From: Tabrizicola sp.
GTDB taxonomy: Bacteria; Pseudomonadota; Alphaproteobacteria; Rhodobacterales; Rhodobacteraceae
DNA: 64,000 nt
Direction of reading: 5' to 3'
NCBI RefSeq assembly: GCF_022842145.1
Contig: NZ_JALHQD010000003.1
Span: 248,001-312,000, forward strand
The translations under genes and the position numbers were made by a program. The notes below the pieces were generated by a model, which was not told the DNA's origin, did not search any database, and saw nothing but the letters and a program-made list of their open reading frames with translations. Within the stretch, counting starts at the first letter, position 1, and every line of letters begins with the position of its first letter. Shown here piece by piece: positions 32,876 through 42,578 of this stretch.

Positions 32876-32900
32876 CTTCGATAAGCCAGGCTTCGATAAG
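32876..32900. promoter_or_regulatory. Repeated CTTCGATAAG motif in divergent promoter
   Basis: CTTCGATAAG is present at 32876-32885 and again at 32891-32900, and a related GTTGATAAGC follows near 32957. They lie just upstream of the MttB-like gene start and opposite the LysR gene, a typical place for LysR contacts at a divergent promoter. Confidence 0.4.
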
Positions 32901-32973
32901 TCGGGGCCATGTTAACCGGCGCGAGGGGCGGCGTGACGCTGGAAAAGCCTGATAGAGTTGATAAGCTGGGTTT

Positions 32974-33879
32974 ATGGAAACCCTGCGCAGTTTGGTGCCG
33001 TCGATCAACGCCCTTGTCGTCTTCGAGGCGGCGGGGCGGCATGGCAGCTTCACGGCGGCGGCGCGGGAATTGCGGATGACGCAGGCGGCGGTGTCCTATG
33101 CGATCCACCGGCTGGAGGAGCATCTGGGGACGGCGCTGTTCCTGCGTGAGCATCGGCGGGTGCGGCTTTCGGCGGCGGGGGCGCGGTTTCATGCCGACGT
33201 GGCGATCGGGCTGTCGCATATCCAACGCTCTGCCCGTGATCTGCGGACGGCGGCAGAAGGGCATGTGACGCTGTCCTGCTCGACCGCCTTTGCGGCCTTC
33301 TGGATGGTGCCCCGGATGGCGCAGCTGCGCGCGGACCTGCCGCAGATCGACCTGCGCATCCAGACCGGGGACCACGATCTGGACCTGGTGGGCGAGGGGA
33401 TTCCGCTGGGCGTCAGGGGCGGCAATCCGGCGGACTGGCCGCAATATGCGGCGGTGCCGCTGGCGGCGGAGGAGATCTGGCCGGTCTGCGGGGCGTCTTA
33501 TCTGGCGGGGCGGGAGCGGCCGTCCGGCCCGGAAGAGTTGCTGGGCCATCAGCTGATCCACCTGGAGGAGCCGTTCCGGCAGGCGGCGACCTGGCGGGAC
33601 TGGTTTGCTTCCGTGGGGGTCGAGGGGCGGCGGGTGCCGAAGGGCTTGCAGATCAACGATTATGTGCTGGTGGTGCAGTCGGTGATTGCCGGGCAGGGCG
33701 TGGCGCTGGGCTGGCGGCATCTGGTGGAGGGGCTGGTGGGGCAGGGTGTGCTGGTGCGGCTGACGGACCATGCGCTGGTGACGGGGATGGACTTCCACGT
33801 CATCTGGCCGCGCGAGGCGACGCTGGCCCGCCCGGCGCTGGAGGTGCGGGACTGGCTGCTGGCGCAGGCGCGGGGTTAG
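32974..33879 (+). CDS. LysR-family regulator (GcvA-like)
   Basis: A 301-residue LysR-type regulator, closest in type to GcvA. The N-terminal winged helix is FEAAGRHGSFTAAARELRMT with QAAVSYAIHRLEEHLG, followed by an effector-binding periplasmic-binding-like domain from about residue 95. It is divergent from the MttB-like gene at 108 bases distance, so it probably controls it. Its stop overlaps the stop of the convergent AmaA-like gene (33876-33879). Confidence 0.87.
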   Translation: METLRSLVPSINALVVFEAAGRHGSFTAAARELRMTQAAVSYAIHRLEEHLGTALFLREHRRVRLSAAGARFHADVAIGLSHIQRSARDLRTAAEGHVTLSCSTAFAAFWMVPRMAQLRADLPQIDLRIQTGDHDLDLVGEGIPLGVRGGNPADWPQYAAVPLAAEEIWPVCGASYLAGRERPSGPEELLGHQLIHLEEPFRQAATWRDWFASVGVEGRRVPKGLQINDYVLVVQSVIAGQGVALGWRHLVEGLVGQGVLVRLTDHALVTGMDFHVIWPREATLARPALEVRDWLLAQARG

Positions 33880-35141
33880 CGGTCTGAGAGGGCGTGGGTG
33901 AGGCAGGCGCCGGTCTCGAAGTATGCGGCCTGGACGGCGGGGGCGGTCTCTCGGTGCTGATGGACCGGGGCGAGGGGCAGGGGGTCTTCGCTGCCGGTCA
34001 GAAGCGCGCGGGCGGTTTCGGTGCCGAAGACGGTGCCGGGGCCGATGCCGCGGCCGGAGTAGCCGAAGATCGCATAGGCCTCGGGTCCGAAGGCGACGAT
34101 CTTGGGGATATGGTCGCCGGTCATGGCGATGCGGCCGCTCCAGCCGTGGGTGAGAGGGATGTCTTTCAGCGCGGGGTAAAGGGCGGCAAGCTTGCGGCGC
34201 GCCCAGGCGGCGTGGAGGCTAGCGCCGGGGCCGGTGCCGTTGCCGATGCCGCCGATGATGAGCCGCCCGGCGTGGTCGCGGCGGACCGAGGACATGACGA
34301 GCGCGGTGTCCCAGCAGCCTTCTTTGCCGGGGAGGATGCTGTCGAGGAGGGCGGGGGGCAGGGGGTCGGTGGCATATTGGCAGTAGTGGACCGGAACGAA
34401 GGCGGGCTGGAAGGCCGGGCCGAGGGTCTGGTGGTAGGCGTTGGTCGCGACCAGCAGGCGGCGGGCGCTCAGTGTGTGGGGGCCGGAGGTGATGTGCCAG
34501 AGGTCGGCCTGGCGGGTGACGGAGTGGACGGGGCTTTTCTCGTGCAGATGCGCCTTGGCTTCTGTGGCGGCGCGGGCCAGTCCGCTTACGTAAGCGAGCG
34601 GCTGGATCGTCCCGGCGCGGGGATCGAAGAGCGCGCCGTGGAAGGCGGTGGAGCCGGTGCGGCGGGTGGTTTCCGTGGCGTCGAGGAGGTCCAGCGGCGC
34701 GCCCATCGCGCGGCCCTGGCGGTGGCGGTCGGTCAGGTCGGCCATCCCCTTCGGCGCGTGGGCGAGATGGAGGGTGCCGTTGCGGGTGGGCTCGCAATCG
34801 ATGGCCTCGCGCTCGATCAGGGCGAAGACGCGGGACGGGGCCTCGGCGAGGGTGGTGAGGAGTTTGGTGCCCTGGGCCTCTCCCATCTGGGCGCGGACGG
34901 TGTCGGGGGGGAGCCAGAGGCCTGCGTTCACCAGCCCGACGTTGCGGCCCGATCCGCCGTGGCCGATGGTTTCCGCCTCTAGCAGGCAGACGGATGCGCC
35001 GTCGCGCGCGGCCTGAAGTGCCGCGGCGCATCCGGTGAAGCCGCCGCCGATGATGGCGAGGTCCACCGTGCGGTCGGCGTCCAAAGGCGGGGCGGCGAAG
35101 GTTTCCCTTGCGGTGGTGCGCCAGAGGTTCTCAGAGGTCAA
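33876..35141 (-). CDS. FAD-dependent amine oxidase, AmaA/PuuB-like
   Basis: A 421-residue DAO-fold flavoprotein with dinucleotide-binding DLAIIGGGFTGCAAALQAAR at about residue 27 and a C-terminal FAD motif GYSGRGIGPGTVFGTETARA. Members oxidise secondary or terminal amines, for example L-pipecolate oxidase AmaA and gamma-glutamylputrescine oxidase PuuB. It overlaps the AmaB-like dehydrogenase gene by 11 bases, as the AmaA/AmaB pair of Pseudomonas putida lysine catabolism would predict. L-pipecolate to delta1-piperideine-6-carboxylate is therefore the favoured reaction, but this is a context inference. It is the last gene of a four-gene operon. Confidence 0.78.
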   Translation of the reverse strand: MTSENLWRTTARETFAAPPLDADRTVDLAIIGGGFTGCAAALQAARDGASVCLLEAETIGHGGSGRNVGLVNAGLWLPPDTVRAQMGEAQGTKLLTTLAEAPSRVFALIEREAIDCEPTRNGTLHLAHAPKGMADLTDRHRQGRAMGAPLDLLDATETTRRTGSTAFHGALFDPRAGTIQPLAYVSGLARAATEAKAHLHEKSPVHSVTRQADLWHITSGPHTLSARRLLVATNAYHQTLGPAFQPAFVPVHYCQYATDPLPPALLDSILPGKEGCWDTALVMSSVRRDHAGRLIIGGIGNGTGPGASLHAAWARRKLAALYPALKDIPLTHGWSGRIAMTGDHIPKIVAFGPEAYAIFGYSGRGIGPGTVFGTETARALLTGSEDPLPLAPVHQHRETAPAVQAAYFETGACLTHALSDR

Positions 35142-36627
35142 AGCGGACCCCTTGGGCCAGCGGCAGGCTGGTCGAGTAGTTCACGGTCGAGGTCTGCCGC
35201 CGCATGTAGCCCTTCCAGGCGTCCGAGCCGCTTTCGCGCCCGCCGCCGGTTTCCTTCTCGCCCCCAAAAGCCCCGCCGATTTCCGCGCCCGAGGGGCCGA
35301 TGTTGACGTTGGCGATGCCGCAGTCGGACCCCGCGGCGGAGAGGAAGGTCTCGGCCTCGCGCAGGTTCAGGGTGAAGATGCAGGAGGAGAGGCCCTGGGG
35401 GACGTCGTTCTGGAGTGCGATCGCGTCGTCGAAGTGATCGTAGGTCAGGACGTAAAGGATGGGCGCGAAGGTTTCCTCGCGGACGGTGGCGGTCTGGGCG
35501 GGCATCTCGACGAGGGCGGGGGTGACATAGGCGCCGGCGGGGACTCCTTCGGTGACGGGCTGGCCGCCGTGGACCACGCCACCCTCGGCGCGGGCGCGGT
35601 CGAGTTGGGCGAGCATCCGGTCGCGGGCGGCCTGGTCGACGAGGGGGCCGATCAGGGTGCCTTCGGCGCGTGGGTCGCCGATGGGGAGGCTCGCGTAGGC
35701 CTTGGTCAGGCGGGCCACCAGGTCGTCGCGGATGGAGCGGTGGACGATCAGGCGGCGGAGCGAGGTGCAGCGCTGGCCCGCGGTGCCGACGGCGCCGAAG
35801 ACGATGGCGCGGACGGCCATGTCGAGGTCGGCGGAGGGGGCGACGATCATCGCGTTGTTGCCGCCGAGTTCAAGGATCGGGCGGCCCCAGCGGGCGGCGA
35901 CCTTGGGGCCGACGATGCCGCCCATGCGGGTCGATCCGGTGGCCGAGAGGACGGGGACGTCGGGGCTGTCGACGAGGGCCGCGCCGATGTCGGGGCCACC
36001 GATGACGAGTTGGCAGAGGCCCTCCGGCGCGTCGCCGAAGCGGGCCAGCGCACGGTCCATGATCCGCATGGTGGCCAGCGCGGTGAGCGGGGTCTTTTCC
36101 GACGGCTTCCAGATCACCGGGTTGCCGCACACGAGGGCGAGGGCCGCGTTCCACGACCAGACGGCGACGGGGAAGTTGAAGGCGCTGATGACGCCGACGG
36201 GTCCGATCGGGTGCCAGGTTTCGGCCATGCGGTGGCCGGGGCGTTCGGAGGCGATGGTCAACCCGTAAAGCTGGCGGGAAAGGCCCACGGCGAAGTCGCA
36301 GATGTCGATCATCTCCTGCACTTCGCCAAGGCCTTCGGAGGTGATCTTGCCGACCTCCAGTGTCACGAGGGCGCCAAGGTCGGCCTTGGCGGCGCGAAGT
36401 TCTTCGCCGAGGAGGCGGACGAGTTCGCCCCGCCGCGGGGCGGGGACGGTGCGCCACTGGGCGAAGGCGGATTTGGCGCGGGCGATGATGGTGGGCATCT
36501 CGGAGGCGGGGGTTTCGTGGACCCGCGCGAGCTCGGCGCCGTCGATGGGGGAGCGGACGGCGAGGGTGCCTCCGGTCAGGTCGGCCGGGCTCAGGCCTGC
36601 GGCGGAAAGTGTGGCGGAATGGGTCAT
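35131..36627 (-). CDS. ALDH7-type dehydrogenase (AmaB-like)
   Basis: A 498-residue aldehyde dehydrogenase of the ALDH7/antiquitin group. The nucleophile is in GTAGQRCTSLRRLIVH, the base in ILELGGNNA, and the C-terminus DAWKGYMRRQTSTVNYST is diagnostic for alpha-aminoadipic semialdehyde / L-piperidine-6-carboxylate dehydrogenases. It would oxidise aminoadipate semialdehyde to 2-aminoadipate. It is coupled to the FabD-like gene upstream (ATGA at 36624-36627) and to the FAD oxidase downstream. The four-gene arrangement supports pipecolate or lysine catabolism. Confidence 0.85.
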   Translation of the reverse strand: MTHSATLSAAGLSPADLTGGTLAVRSPIDGAELARVHETPASEMPTIIARAKSAFAQWRTVPAPRRGELVRLLGEELRAAKADLGALVTLEVGKITSEGLGEVQEMIDICDFAVGLSRQLYGLTIASERPGHRMAETWHPIGPVGVISAFNFPVAVWSWNAALALVCGNPVIWKPSEKTPLTALATMRIMDRALARFGDAPEGLCQLVIGGPDIGAALVDSPDVPVLSATGSTRMGGIVGPKVAARWGRPILELGGNNAMIVAPSADLDMAVRAIVFGAVGTAGQRCTSLRRLIVHRSIRDDLVARLTKAYASLPIGDPRAEGTLIGPLVDQAARDRMLAQLDRARAEGGVVHGGQPVTEGVPAGAYVTPALVEMPAQTATVREETFAPILYVLTYDHFDDAIALQNDVPQGLSSCIFTLNLREAETFLSAAGSDCGIANVNIGPSGAEIGGAFGGEKETGGGRESGSDAWKGYMRRQTSTVNYSTSLPLAQGVRFDL

Positions 36628-37676
36628 GTCTTGGCTCCTTCATGGGTCGCAAGGGCGCGCTGATCGGGCAGCCCCATTGCGACCAGCATCGGCCTTGCGG
36701 CCTGTTGGGTCTGGAAATCGGATTTGCTGCCCATCCCGCGCCACTCAGCCAGGATCAGGGATTGGGCGACGGCCCCGCCCAGCGTGGTGCCGGGGCCGGT
36801 GACGATGAAAAGGTCGGGGGCGAATTCGTGGGCGGCGGTGCGGATGGCGGCGGTGAAGTCGTAGGTCTGGGTCACCTGATGGCCGAGGGTGTAGGCGTGG
36901 AGGGTTTGCGGGTCCACCGTGCCGGGCCACCAGATCGCGCCGCGCCCGTCGATCAGGGGGAGGTGCGGTTGGGTGAGAAGGCTAGGGGGCAGGGCCGCGC
37001 GGCCTTGCGCGGCGACGGGGGCTTGCAGGGCGGTGTGGAAGGCGGCGTGGTTGCCGAGGCGCATCGGGAAGCGGGTTTGCACGGGGTCGACCGAGGATTC
37101 GAACGCCTTCAGACCGGCCTCGTTCCCGGCGATCACCAGAAGGCCGCCGAGGTCGATGGAGAGGGCGAGGACGTGGTCGCGGCGGGTGGCGATGTCGTCC
37201 ACCAGCGCGAGGATGGCGGCCTTGCGGGTGGGGCGGGGGACCCAGTCCTCGTCGACCCAAGGGTAGACGGTCTGCCCGCCGATCAGGGCGGATTGCATCA
37301 GGCTGCCCATTGTGTTGGCGATGGTGAAGCCGTCCTCGGGCGTCACCGCCCCGGCGCAGGCAAGGGCCGAGTACCAGCCCATCGAATTGCCGGTGACGGC
37401 GACGACGTCGATGCCTTGGCGGTCGAGCGAGAGGAAGTCGCCGAGTGTGGCGGCGTAGATCAGGGCGCTGGCATTGTCGCCGCGGGTGTGGCGGGCGAGA
37501 GTGAAGCGGTCGGCGCTGTCGAGGGCGGTGAGGGTGTCCTGGCCCTCGGCGGTGCGAAGGGCGTCGAAGCGGGAGAGGAGGCTTGCGTCGGGGAAGTGAC
37601 GGGAGAGGTAGCCGAGTTCGGTCGCGTTGTAGGTGCCGCGACCGGGGCAGATGACGACGGCGGTCTTGCGGGTCAT
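36624..37676 (-). CDS. FabD-like acyltransferase
   Basis: A 350-residue member of the acyl-carrier-protein malonyltransferase fold. The nucleophile motif is VTGNSMGWYSALA (GxSxG, with N for the usual H) and the second catalytic histidine is in LGNHAAFHTALQ. The N-terminus VVICPGRGTYN corresponds to the FabD PGQG motif. Housekeeping FabD sits with fab genes, whereas this one is coupled by ATGA overlaps between a 2-oxoacid dehydrogenase E1 and an ALDH7 dehydrogenase. It may transfer a CoA- or carrier-bound acyl group made by E1. Substrate unknown. Confidence 0.78.
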   Translation of the reverse strand: MTRKTAVVICPGRGTYNATELGYLSRHFPDASLLSRFDALRTAEGQDTLTALDSADRFTLARHTRGDNASALIYAATLGDFLSLDRQGIDVVAVTGNSMGWYSALACAGAVTPEDGFTIANTMGSLMQSALIGGQTVYPWVDEDWVPRPTRKAAILALVDDIATRRDHVLALSIDLGGLLVIAGNEAGLKAFESSVDPVQTRFPMRLGNHAAFHTALQAPVAAQGRAALPPSLLTQPHLPLIDGRGAIWWPGTVDPQTLHAYTLGHQVTQTYDFTAAIRTAAHEFAPDLFIVTGPGTTLGGAVAQSLILAEWRGMGSKSDFQTQQAARPMLVAMGLPDQRALATHEGAKT

Positions 37677-39862
37677 TTGGCACCTGTCAGGGCGCGGGCG
37701 GTGGCGAGGATCTGGTCTTTCGAGGGCATGGTGGCCGCATAGGCGGGGCCGGTGGCGATGAAGCTGTCTTCGGCGGTCAGGCGGGCGAGGGGGGTGCCGG
37801 GGGCCGCCTCGTGGAAGTGGGCCATCAGGCCTTCCGCCACGCCGCCGGTATGGCGGGTCTCGTCGACGATCAGGATGTGTTTGCAGCCTTTGACGGCTGC
37901 GGTCAGGGCCTGTTTCGGGAGCGGAGAGAGCCAGCGGGTGTCGATGATCCGGGTCTTGAGGCCTGCCGCCTCCAGTTCGGGCCGAGCCTGGTGAGAGAGG
38001 TAGCAGCCGTTGCCGAAGGTGACGATGGCGAGGTCGGTGCCCTCGCCGTCGATGCCGACTTCGCCGAGACGGATCGACTTTGACGGATCGGGGTAACGTC
38101 GCATCCAGCCGCCGTCCTTGTCGGCGTGAAGGTCGCGCATCGGGTAAAGTGCGATGGGCTCGACGAAGACGACGACGCGCTGTTCCTCGCGCGCGAGACG
38201 CACGCATTCGCGCAGCATCATCGCGGCGTCGGCACCGTTCGAGGGGACGGCAAGAAGCACGCCGGGGATATCGCGCAGGACGGCCAGCGAGTTGTCGTTG
38301 TGGAAATGCCCGCCGAAACCCTTCTGGTAGCCAAGGCCCGCGATGCGGATGACCATCGGGTTGGTGAACTGGCCATTGGAGAAGAAGGGCAGCGTCGCAG
38401 CCTCGCCCCGGATCTGATCTTCGGCATTGTGGACGTAGGCGAGGAACTGGATTTCCGGCATCGGTACGAAGCCATTCTGCGCCATGCCGATGGCGAGGCC
38501 GAGGATGGATTGTTCGTCGAGGAGAGTGTCGATCATCCGGTCGGGGCCGAAGCGCTGGGTCAGCTTCTGGGTGACGCCGTAGACGCCGCCCTTGCGGCCC
38601 ACATCCTCGCCCATCATCACGATCTCGGGGTGGGTCAGCATCAGGTCGGTCAGCGCCCAGTTGATGAGGCGGGACATGATTTGCGGCTCCGCCATTGCCT
38701 TTAGGTCGGCGCCGAAGGCCTGTTCGCGGGCCTGTGGTGACGGGCCGTTCGTTGGGCGGTTGTCGCGGCGGGGCGGGATGATGGCGGACATCACCTCGGG
38801 TGCGGTCTTCAGGCGGGGGCGGGTGACGGCCTCGGCCGCGACGCGGGCGATGCGGTCGGCGGTGTCCTGGTAGATGGCCAGCGCCTGGTCGGGGGTCAGG
38901 GCACCGGCCTGGTCCAGCAGGCGGACGGAGTGGAGGAGGGGGTCGTTGGCTTCCTCGGCCTCCACCTCCTCACGGGGGAGGTAGGTCGTGGGCATGTCGG
39001 CCCCGGCGTGGCCGTAAAGGCGGATGGTGCGGACGTGGAGGAAGGCGGGTTTCTTCCGGGTGCGGACGTAGTCGGCTGCGGCCAGCGCGGTGGCGTAGGT
39101 GTCGTAGATGTCCAGCCCGTCGCAGACGAAGTATTTCAGGCCGGGGCGATTGGCGAAGGTGGCGGCGATCCAGCCGGTCGGGGTCCTGGTGGAGATGCCG
39201 ATGCCGTTGTCCTCGCAACAGAAGAGGAGGGGGAGGGGGACGGACTGGTAGCTGGTCCACTGCGCGGTGTTGAAGGCGCCTTGTGCGGTGGAGTGGTTGG
39301 CCGAGGCGTCGCCGAAGCTGCAATAGGCGATGGCGTCGTCGGGGAGGATGGCGTGTTCGGGGCGGTGGCGGCGGGCGGCGGCATTGGCATACGCGGCGCC
39401 GACGGCCTTTGGCAGGTGGCTGGCGATGGTCGAGGTCTGCGGCGGGATCATCAGCGGGCGGCTGCCAAGGACCTTGTGCCTGCCGCCGGAGATCGGGTCC
39501 TCGGACGACGAGGCGAAGGAGAGAAGCATGTCGCGGGCGATGGTCTGGCCGGGGACCTGTTCGGCCCGCGCGATCTGGAAGGCGGCGTCGCGGTAGTGGA
39601 GGAAGGCGATGTCGGTGGGGCGCAGGGCGGCGGCGACGGCGGCAAGGCCTTCGTGGCCCGAGGAGCCGATGGTGTAGAAGCCTTGCCCCGCGCGCTGCAT
39701 GGCGCGGCTTTGGCGGTCCAAAGCGCGGCTGAGGCAGGCGGAGCGGTAGAGAGAGACGGCAAGCGTCGGGGGCAGCGGGCCGGATGGGGCACGGCCGGGG
39801 GGCAGGTCGCGGGCGGCGACACGGCGCAGGAAGTTGTCGTGGACGATGTCGCAGCGGTCCAT
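37673..39862 (-). CDS. Fused 2-oxoacid dehydrogenase E1 (alpha-beta)
   Basis: A 729-residue fusion of the alpha (about 1-360) and beta (about 390-729) parts of a branched-chain/pyruvate type 2-oxoacid dehydrogenase E1. The thiamine diphosphate region runs from SFGDASANHSTAQGAFNTA to LLFCCEDNGIGIS; the beta part has VVMMGEDVGRKGGVYGVTQ and FDVILTVP-like GVLLAVPSNGADAAMM. No E2 or E3 gene is nearby, so it is not a standard complex operon. As first gene of the pipecolate-like operon, it may decarboxylate 2-oxoadipate or another oxoacid downstream of aminoadipate. That role is inference. Confidence 0.82.
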   Translation of the reverse strand: MDRCDIVHDNFLRRVAARDLPPGRAPSGPLPPTLAVSLYRSACLSRALDRQSRAMQRAGQGFYTIGSSGHEGLAAVAAALRPTDIAFLHYRDAAFQIARAEQVPGQTIARDMLLSFASSSEDPISGGRHKVLGSRPLMIPPQTSTIASHLPKAVGAAYANAAARRHRPEHAILPDDAIAYCSFGDASANHSTAQGAFNTAQWTSYQSVPLPLLFCCEDNGIGISTRTPTGWIAATFANRPGLKYFVCDGLDIYDTYATALAAADYVRTRKKPAFLHVRTIRLYGHAGADMPTTYLPREEVEAEEANDPLLHSVRLLDQAGALTPDQALAIYQDTADRIARVAAEAVTRPRLKTAPEVMSAIIPPRRDNRPTNGPSPQAREQAFGADLKAMAEPQIMSRLINWALTDLMLTHPEIVMMGEDVGRKGGVYGVTQKLTQRFGPDRMIDTLLDEQSILGLAIGMAQNGFVPMPEIQFLAYVHNAEDQIRGEAATLPFFSNGQFTNPMVIRIAGLGYQKGFGGHFHNDNSLAVLRDIPGVLLAVPSNGADAAMMLRECVRLAREEQRVVVFVEPIALYPMRDLHADKDGGWMRRYPDPSKSIRLGEVGIDGEGTDLAIVTFGNGCYLSHQARPELEAAGLKTRIIDTRWLSPLPKQALTAAVKGCKHILIVDETRHTGGVAEGLMAHFHEAAPGTPLARLTAEDSFIATGPAYAATMPSKDQILATARALTGAK

Positions 39863-40047
39863 CAGCGCGCCTTTCGCAGGGCCGGTCGCACCGACTGCAA
39901 ATGTTGCGCTCCGCGCTGAAACGCGGGATCGGCGAACCGCTTGGGCATGGTGATCTTTCCTGGCATTCCGGACTGCTGCTCCAGTCTATCTGGCCAGCGC
40001 CACGAAAATGAGCGACATGTTGGTCACTATCCTGGAGAAAAACTCAC

Positions 40048-40935
40048 ATGATTGCACCGCGCCGGTTCCTGCCCTCGATCAGTTCGCTTCTGGCGCTGGA
40101 GGCCGTCGACCGGCTTGGGAGTGCCACTGCCGCCGCCGAGGAACTGGCGCTGACCCATTCCGCGGTCAGCAGACAGCTGAAGACATTGCAGGACCAGATC
40201 GGCGTCACGCTGATGCGGCGCGAAGGCAAGGGTCTGGCGCTGACGCCGACCGGGGTCGACTATGCGGCGTCGGTCAGGGATTATCTGCAGGACCTGGCGC
40301 GGGCGGGCCTGAAGATCCGCGCGGCGGGCGAACAGTCAAGCCTGAACATCGCGGTCCTGCCGGCCTTCGGGACGCATTGGCTCTTGCCCCGGCTGCGGCA
40401 GTTCACGGCGGACAATCCCGACATCATCATCAACTTCGGGACCCGACTGTCGGCCTTCGACTTCACGCGCGAGCCGTTCGATGCGGCGATCCACTTTGGC
40501 GGCGCGGACTGGCCGGGGGTCAGCAGCCTGGAGCTGGCCCGTGAGCGGGTGATCCCGGCCTGCGCGCCGGACCTGGTGCCGGAAGATCCGGCCACTCCGC
40601 AGGACCTGCTGGCGCTGCCGCTTTTGCACCTGGAAAGCCGGCCCGGTGCCTGGGAGGACTGGTTCGCCCGCCAAGGCTGCCCGGCCGGTCACCTGCGCGG
40701 GATGCTGTTCGACCAGTTTGCCCAGATGGCCGAGGCGGCGGCGCTGGGCTTCGGGGTGGCGCTGCTGCCGGCGTTTCTGGCCGAGGCCGAGTTCAAGTCG
40801 GGTCGTCTGCGTCCGGCGATCGACCGTTATACCGAGGTCGACGGTGCCTATCACATGGTCTGGCCGCAGTTGCGCCCGCCCAGCCGGTCGCTGGCGAAGC
40901 TGTTGAAATGGCTGCAATCCCAGGCGGGCGGATGA
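40048..40935 (+). CDS. LysR-family regulator (GcvA-like), second
   Basis: A 295-residue LysR-type regulator with helix-turn-helix GSATAAAEELALTHSAVSRQ and an effector domain from about residue 95 (SLNIAVLPAFGTHWLLPRLR is the typical GcvA-like start). It is divergent from the E1-FabD-AmaB-AmaA operon across a 185-base gap, making it the likely activator of that operon. No clear palindromic site was picked out in the gap. Confidence 0.88.
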   Translation: MIAPRRFLPSISSLLALEAVDRLGSATAAAEELALTHSAVSRQLKTLQDQIGVTLMRREGKGLALTPTGVDYAASVRDYLQDLARAGLKIRAAGEQSSLNIAVLPAFGTHWLLPRLRQFTADNPDIIINFGTRLSAFDFTREPFDAAIHFGGADWPGVSSLELARERVIPACAPDLVPEDPATPQDLLALPLLHLESRPGAWEDWFARQGCPAGHLRGMLFDQFAQMAEAAALGFGVALLPAFLAEAEFKSGRLRPAIDRYTEVDGAYHMVWPQLRPPSRSLAKLLKWLQSQAGG

Positions 40936-40972
40936 TCTGAGGCGGCGCGGTGCCACCGGCCAAAGCGAGGCC

Positions 40973-41692
40973 TCAGGCAGAGATGAACTCCCGCACGAAG
41001 GGGCTCGCGGGGCGGGCGCGGATGTCCTGCGGCTTGCCGATCTGTTCGATCTTTCCCATCGACATGACCACCACCAGATCGGCGAGTTCCATCGCCTCTT
41101 CCTGATCGTGGGTCACGAAAACGGTGGTCAGGCCGGTGGTGTCATGGATGTCGCGCAGGCCCTGGCGAAGTTCCTTGCGGACCTTGGCGTCGAGCGCGCC
41201 AAAGGGTTCGTCCAGCAGCAGCATCCGGGGTTCGATCGCAAGGGCGCGGGCAAGGGCCACGCGCTGGCGCTGGCCGCCCGAAAGCTGGCTGGGATAGCGC
41301 GCGCCGATGTCGGGAAGCTGGATCAGCTCCAGGAGTTTGGTCACGCGGCGGGCGATCTCGGCCCTGGTCGGGCGCGAGGCGCGGGGGCGGGCGTTCAGGC
41401 CGTAGGCGATGTTGTCGAAGACCGTCATGTGGCGAAAGAGGGCGTAGGACTGGAAGACGAAGCCCGCGCGCCGTTCCTGGACGGTCAGGCCGGTGGCATC
41501 CTGTCCGTCGAAGAGGACGCGGCCCGAGGTGGGAAATTCAAGCCCGCCAAGGATGCGCAAGAGCGTCGTCTTGCCGGACCCCGATGGGCCGAGGAGAGCC
41601 ACCAGCGCGCCCGAGGGAATGGCAAGTGACACCGGCTGCAGGGCCGCGGTGCTGCCGAAGGCTTTGGAAATCTCGTCGATCTCGATGTGCAT
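40973..41692 (-). CDS. cysA: Sulfate-type ABC importer ATPase, short form
   Basis: A 239-residue ATPase with Walker [10 protein letters not shown], signature LSGGQRQR, Walker [13 protein letters not shown] and H-loop [10 protein letters not shown]. It clusters by context with CysW, CysT and a sulfate-type binding protein and would energise sulfate or thiosulfate uptake. It ends soon after the ATPase core ([11 protein letters not shown]) and lacks the ~100-residue C-terminal TOBE-like regulatory domain of typical CysA (about 350 residues). The start after AGGAGG is clear, so the shortness is real. Confidence 0.85.
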   Translation of the reverse strand: MHIEIDEISKAFGSTAALQPVSLAIPSGALVALLGPSGSGKTTLLRILGGLEFPTSGRVLFDGQDATGLTVQERRAGFVFQSYALFRHMTVFDNIAYGLNARPRASRPTRAEIARRVTKLLELIQLPDIGARYPSQLSGGQRQRVALARALAIEPRMLLLDEPFGALDAKVRKELRQGLRDIHDTTGLTTVFVTHDQEEAMELADLVVVMSMGKIEQIGKPQDIRARPASPFVREFISA

Positions 41693-41702
41693 GGGGAGCC
41701 TC

Positions 41703-42578
41703 CTAGTGGCGATGGGTCGCGGCAAGCTGGTCGGCATGGCGCAGTTCCAGAAGTGTCTTGAGGAGAAGCGTGACCAGCGCGAGCAGCGTCAGGACCGCGG
41801 CCAGGCTGAAGGCCGCGACGGCGAGGTATTCCTGGTAAAGCATCTCGATCGTGGTCGGGATCGTCGCCGTCTCGCCGCGAATCTTGCCCGAAACGACGGC
41901 GACAGCACCGAATTCACCCATCGCGCGGGCGTTGCAGAGAAGGACGCCGTACAGGAGCGCCCAGCGGATGTTGGGCAGCGTCACGGTCCAGAACACCCGC
42001 CAGCCCGAGGCGCCAAGGGTCAGGGCGACCTCTTCCTCGGCGCGACCCTGTTCGATCATCACCGGGATCAGCTCGCGCGCGACGAAGGGGAAGGTCACGA
42101 ACATGGTGGCCAGGATGATGCCGGGCAGGGCGAAGACGACGGGAAAGCCGTTGGCCACCAGCCAGCCGCCGATCAGGCTGTTGGTGCCGAACATCAGCAC
42201 GATGCACAGGCCCGCGACGACGGGCGAGACGCTGAACGGCAGGTCGATCAGCGTGATCAGGAAGGCTTTGCCGCGAAAGTCGAACTTGGTGATGAACCAG
42301 GCCGCCGCGACGCCGAAAATGGCGTTCAGCGGGACCGAGATCGCGGCGATGGTCAGGGTGAGACGGATCGCGTCACGGGCGTCCGGCGAGGCCAGGCTTT
42401 GCAGCGATGCCCCGACCCCGTCGGCCAGCGCCTCGATGAAGACCGCGACAAGGGGCGCGAAGACGAGGATGGTCAGACCAACGCAGGCGACGGCGATCAG
42501 CGTCAGGCGGGCGGCGGGGCTTTCCTGGGTCGCCGGGCGAAATCGGGGACGGGCCTCTGTGCGGGTTGCGTCAGACAT
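41703..42578 (-). CDS. cysW: Sulfate ABC importer permease CysW
   Basis: A 291-residue inner-membrane permease with six predicted helices. The EAA-type loop is [20 protein letters not shown], and [20 protein letters not shown] is characteristic of CysW. I chose ATG 42578, overlapping the CysT stop by 8 bases with AGGAGG upstream. It pairs with CysT to form the channel. The ATPase follows 10 bases downstream. Confidence 0.92.
   Translation of the reverse strand: MSDATRTEARPRFRPATQESPAARLTLIAVACVGLTILVFAPLVAVFIEALADGVGASLQSLASPDARDAIRLTLTIAAISVPLNAIFGVAAAWFITKFDFRGKAFLITLIDLPFSVSPVVAGLCIVLMFGTNSLIGGWLVANGFPVVFALPGIILATMFVTFPFVARELIPVMIEQGRAEEEVALTLGASGWRVFWTVTLPNIRWALLYGVLLCNARAMGEFGAVAVVSGKIRGETATIPTTIEMLYQEYLAVAAFSLAAVLTLLALVTLLLKTLLELRHADQLAATHRH

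Noticed and set aside
37673-39862. Pyruvate or branched-chain dehydrogenase complex operon
   Set aside because: The E1 is real, but no E2 or E3 gene follows; the gene is coupled to FabD-like and ALDH7 genes instead, so a standard complex is not supported.
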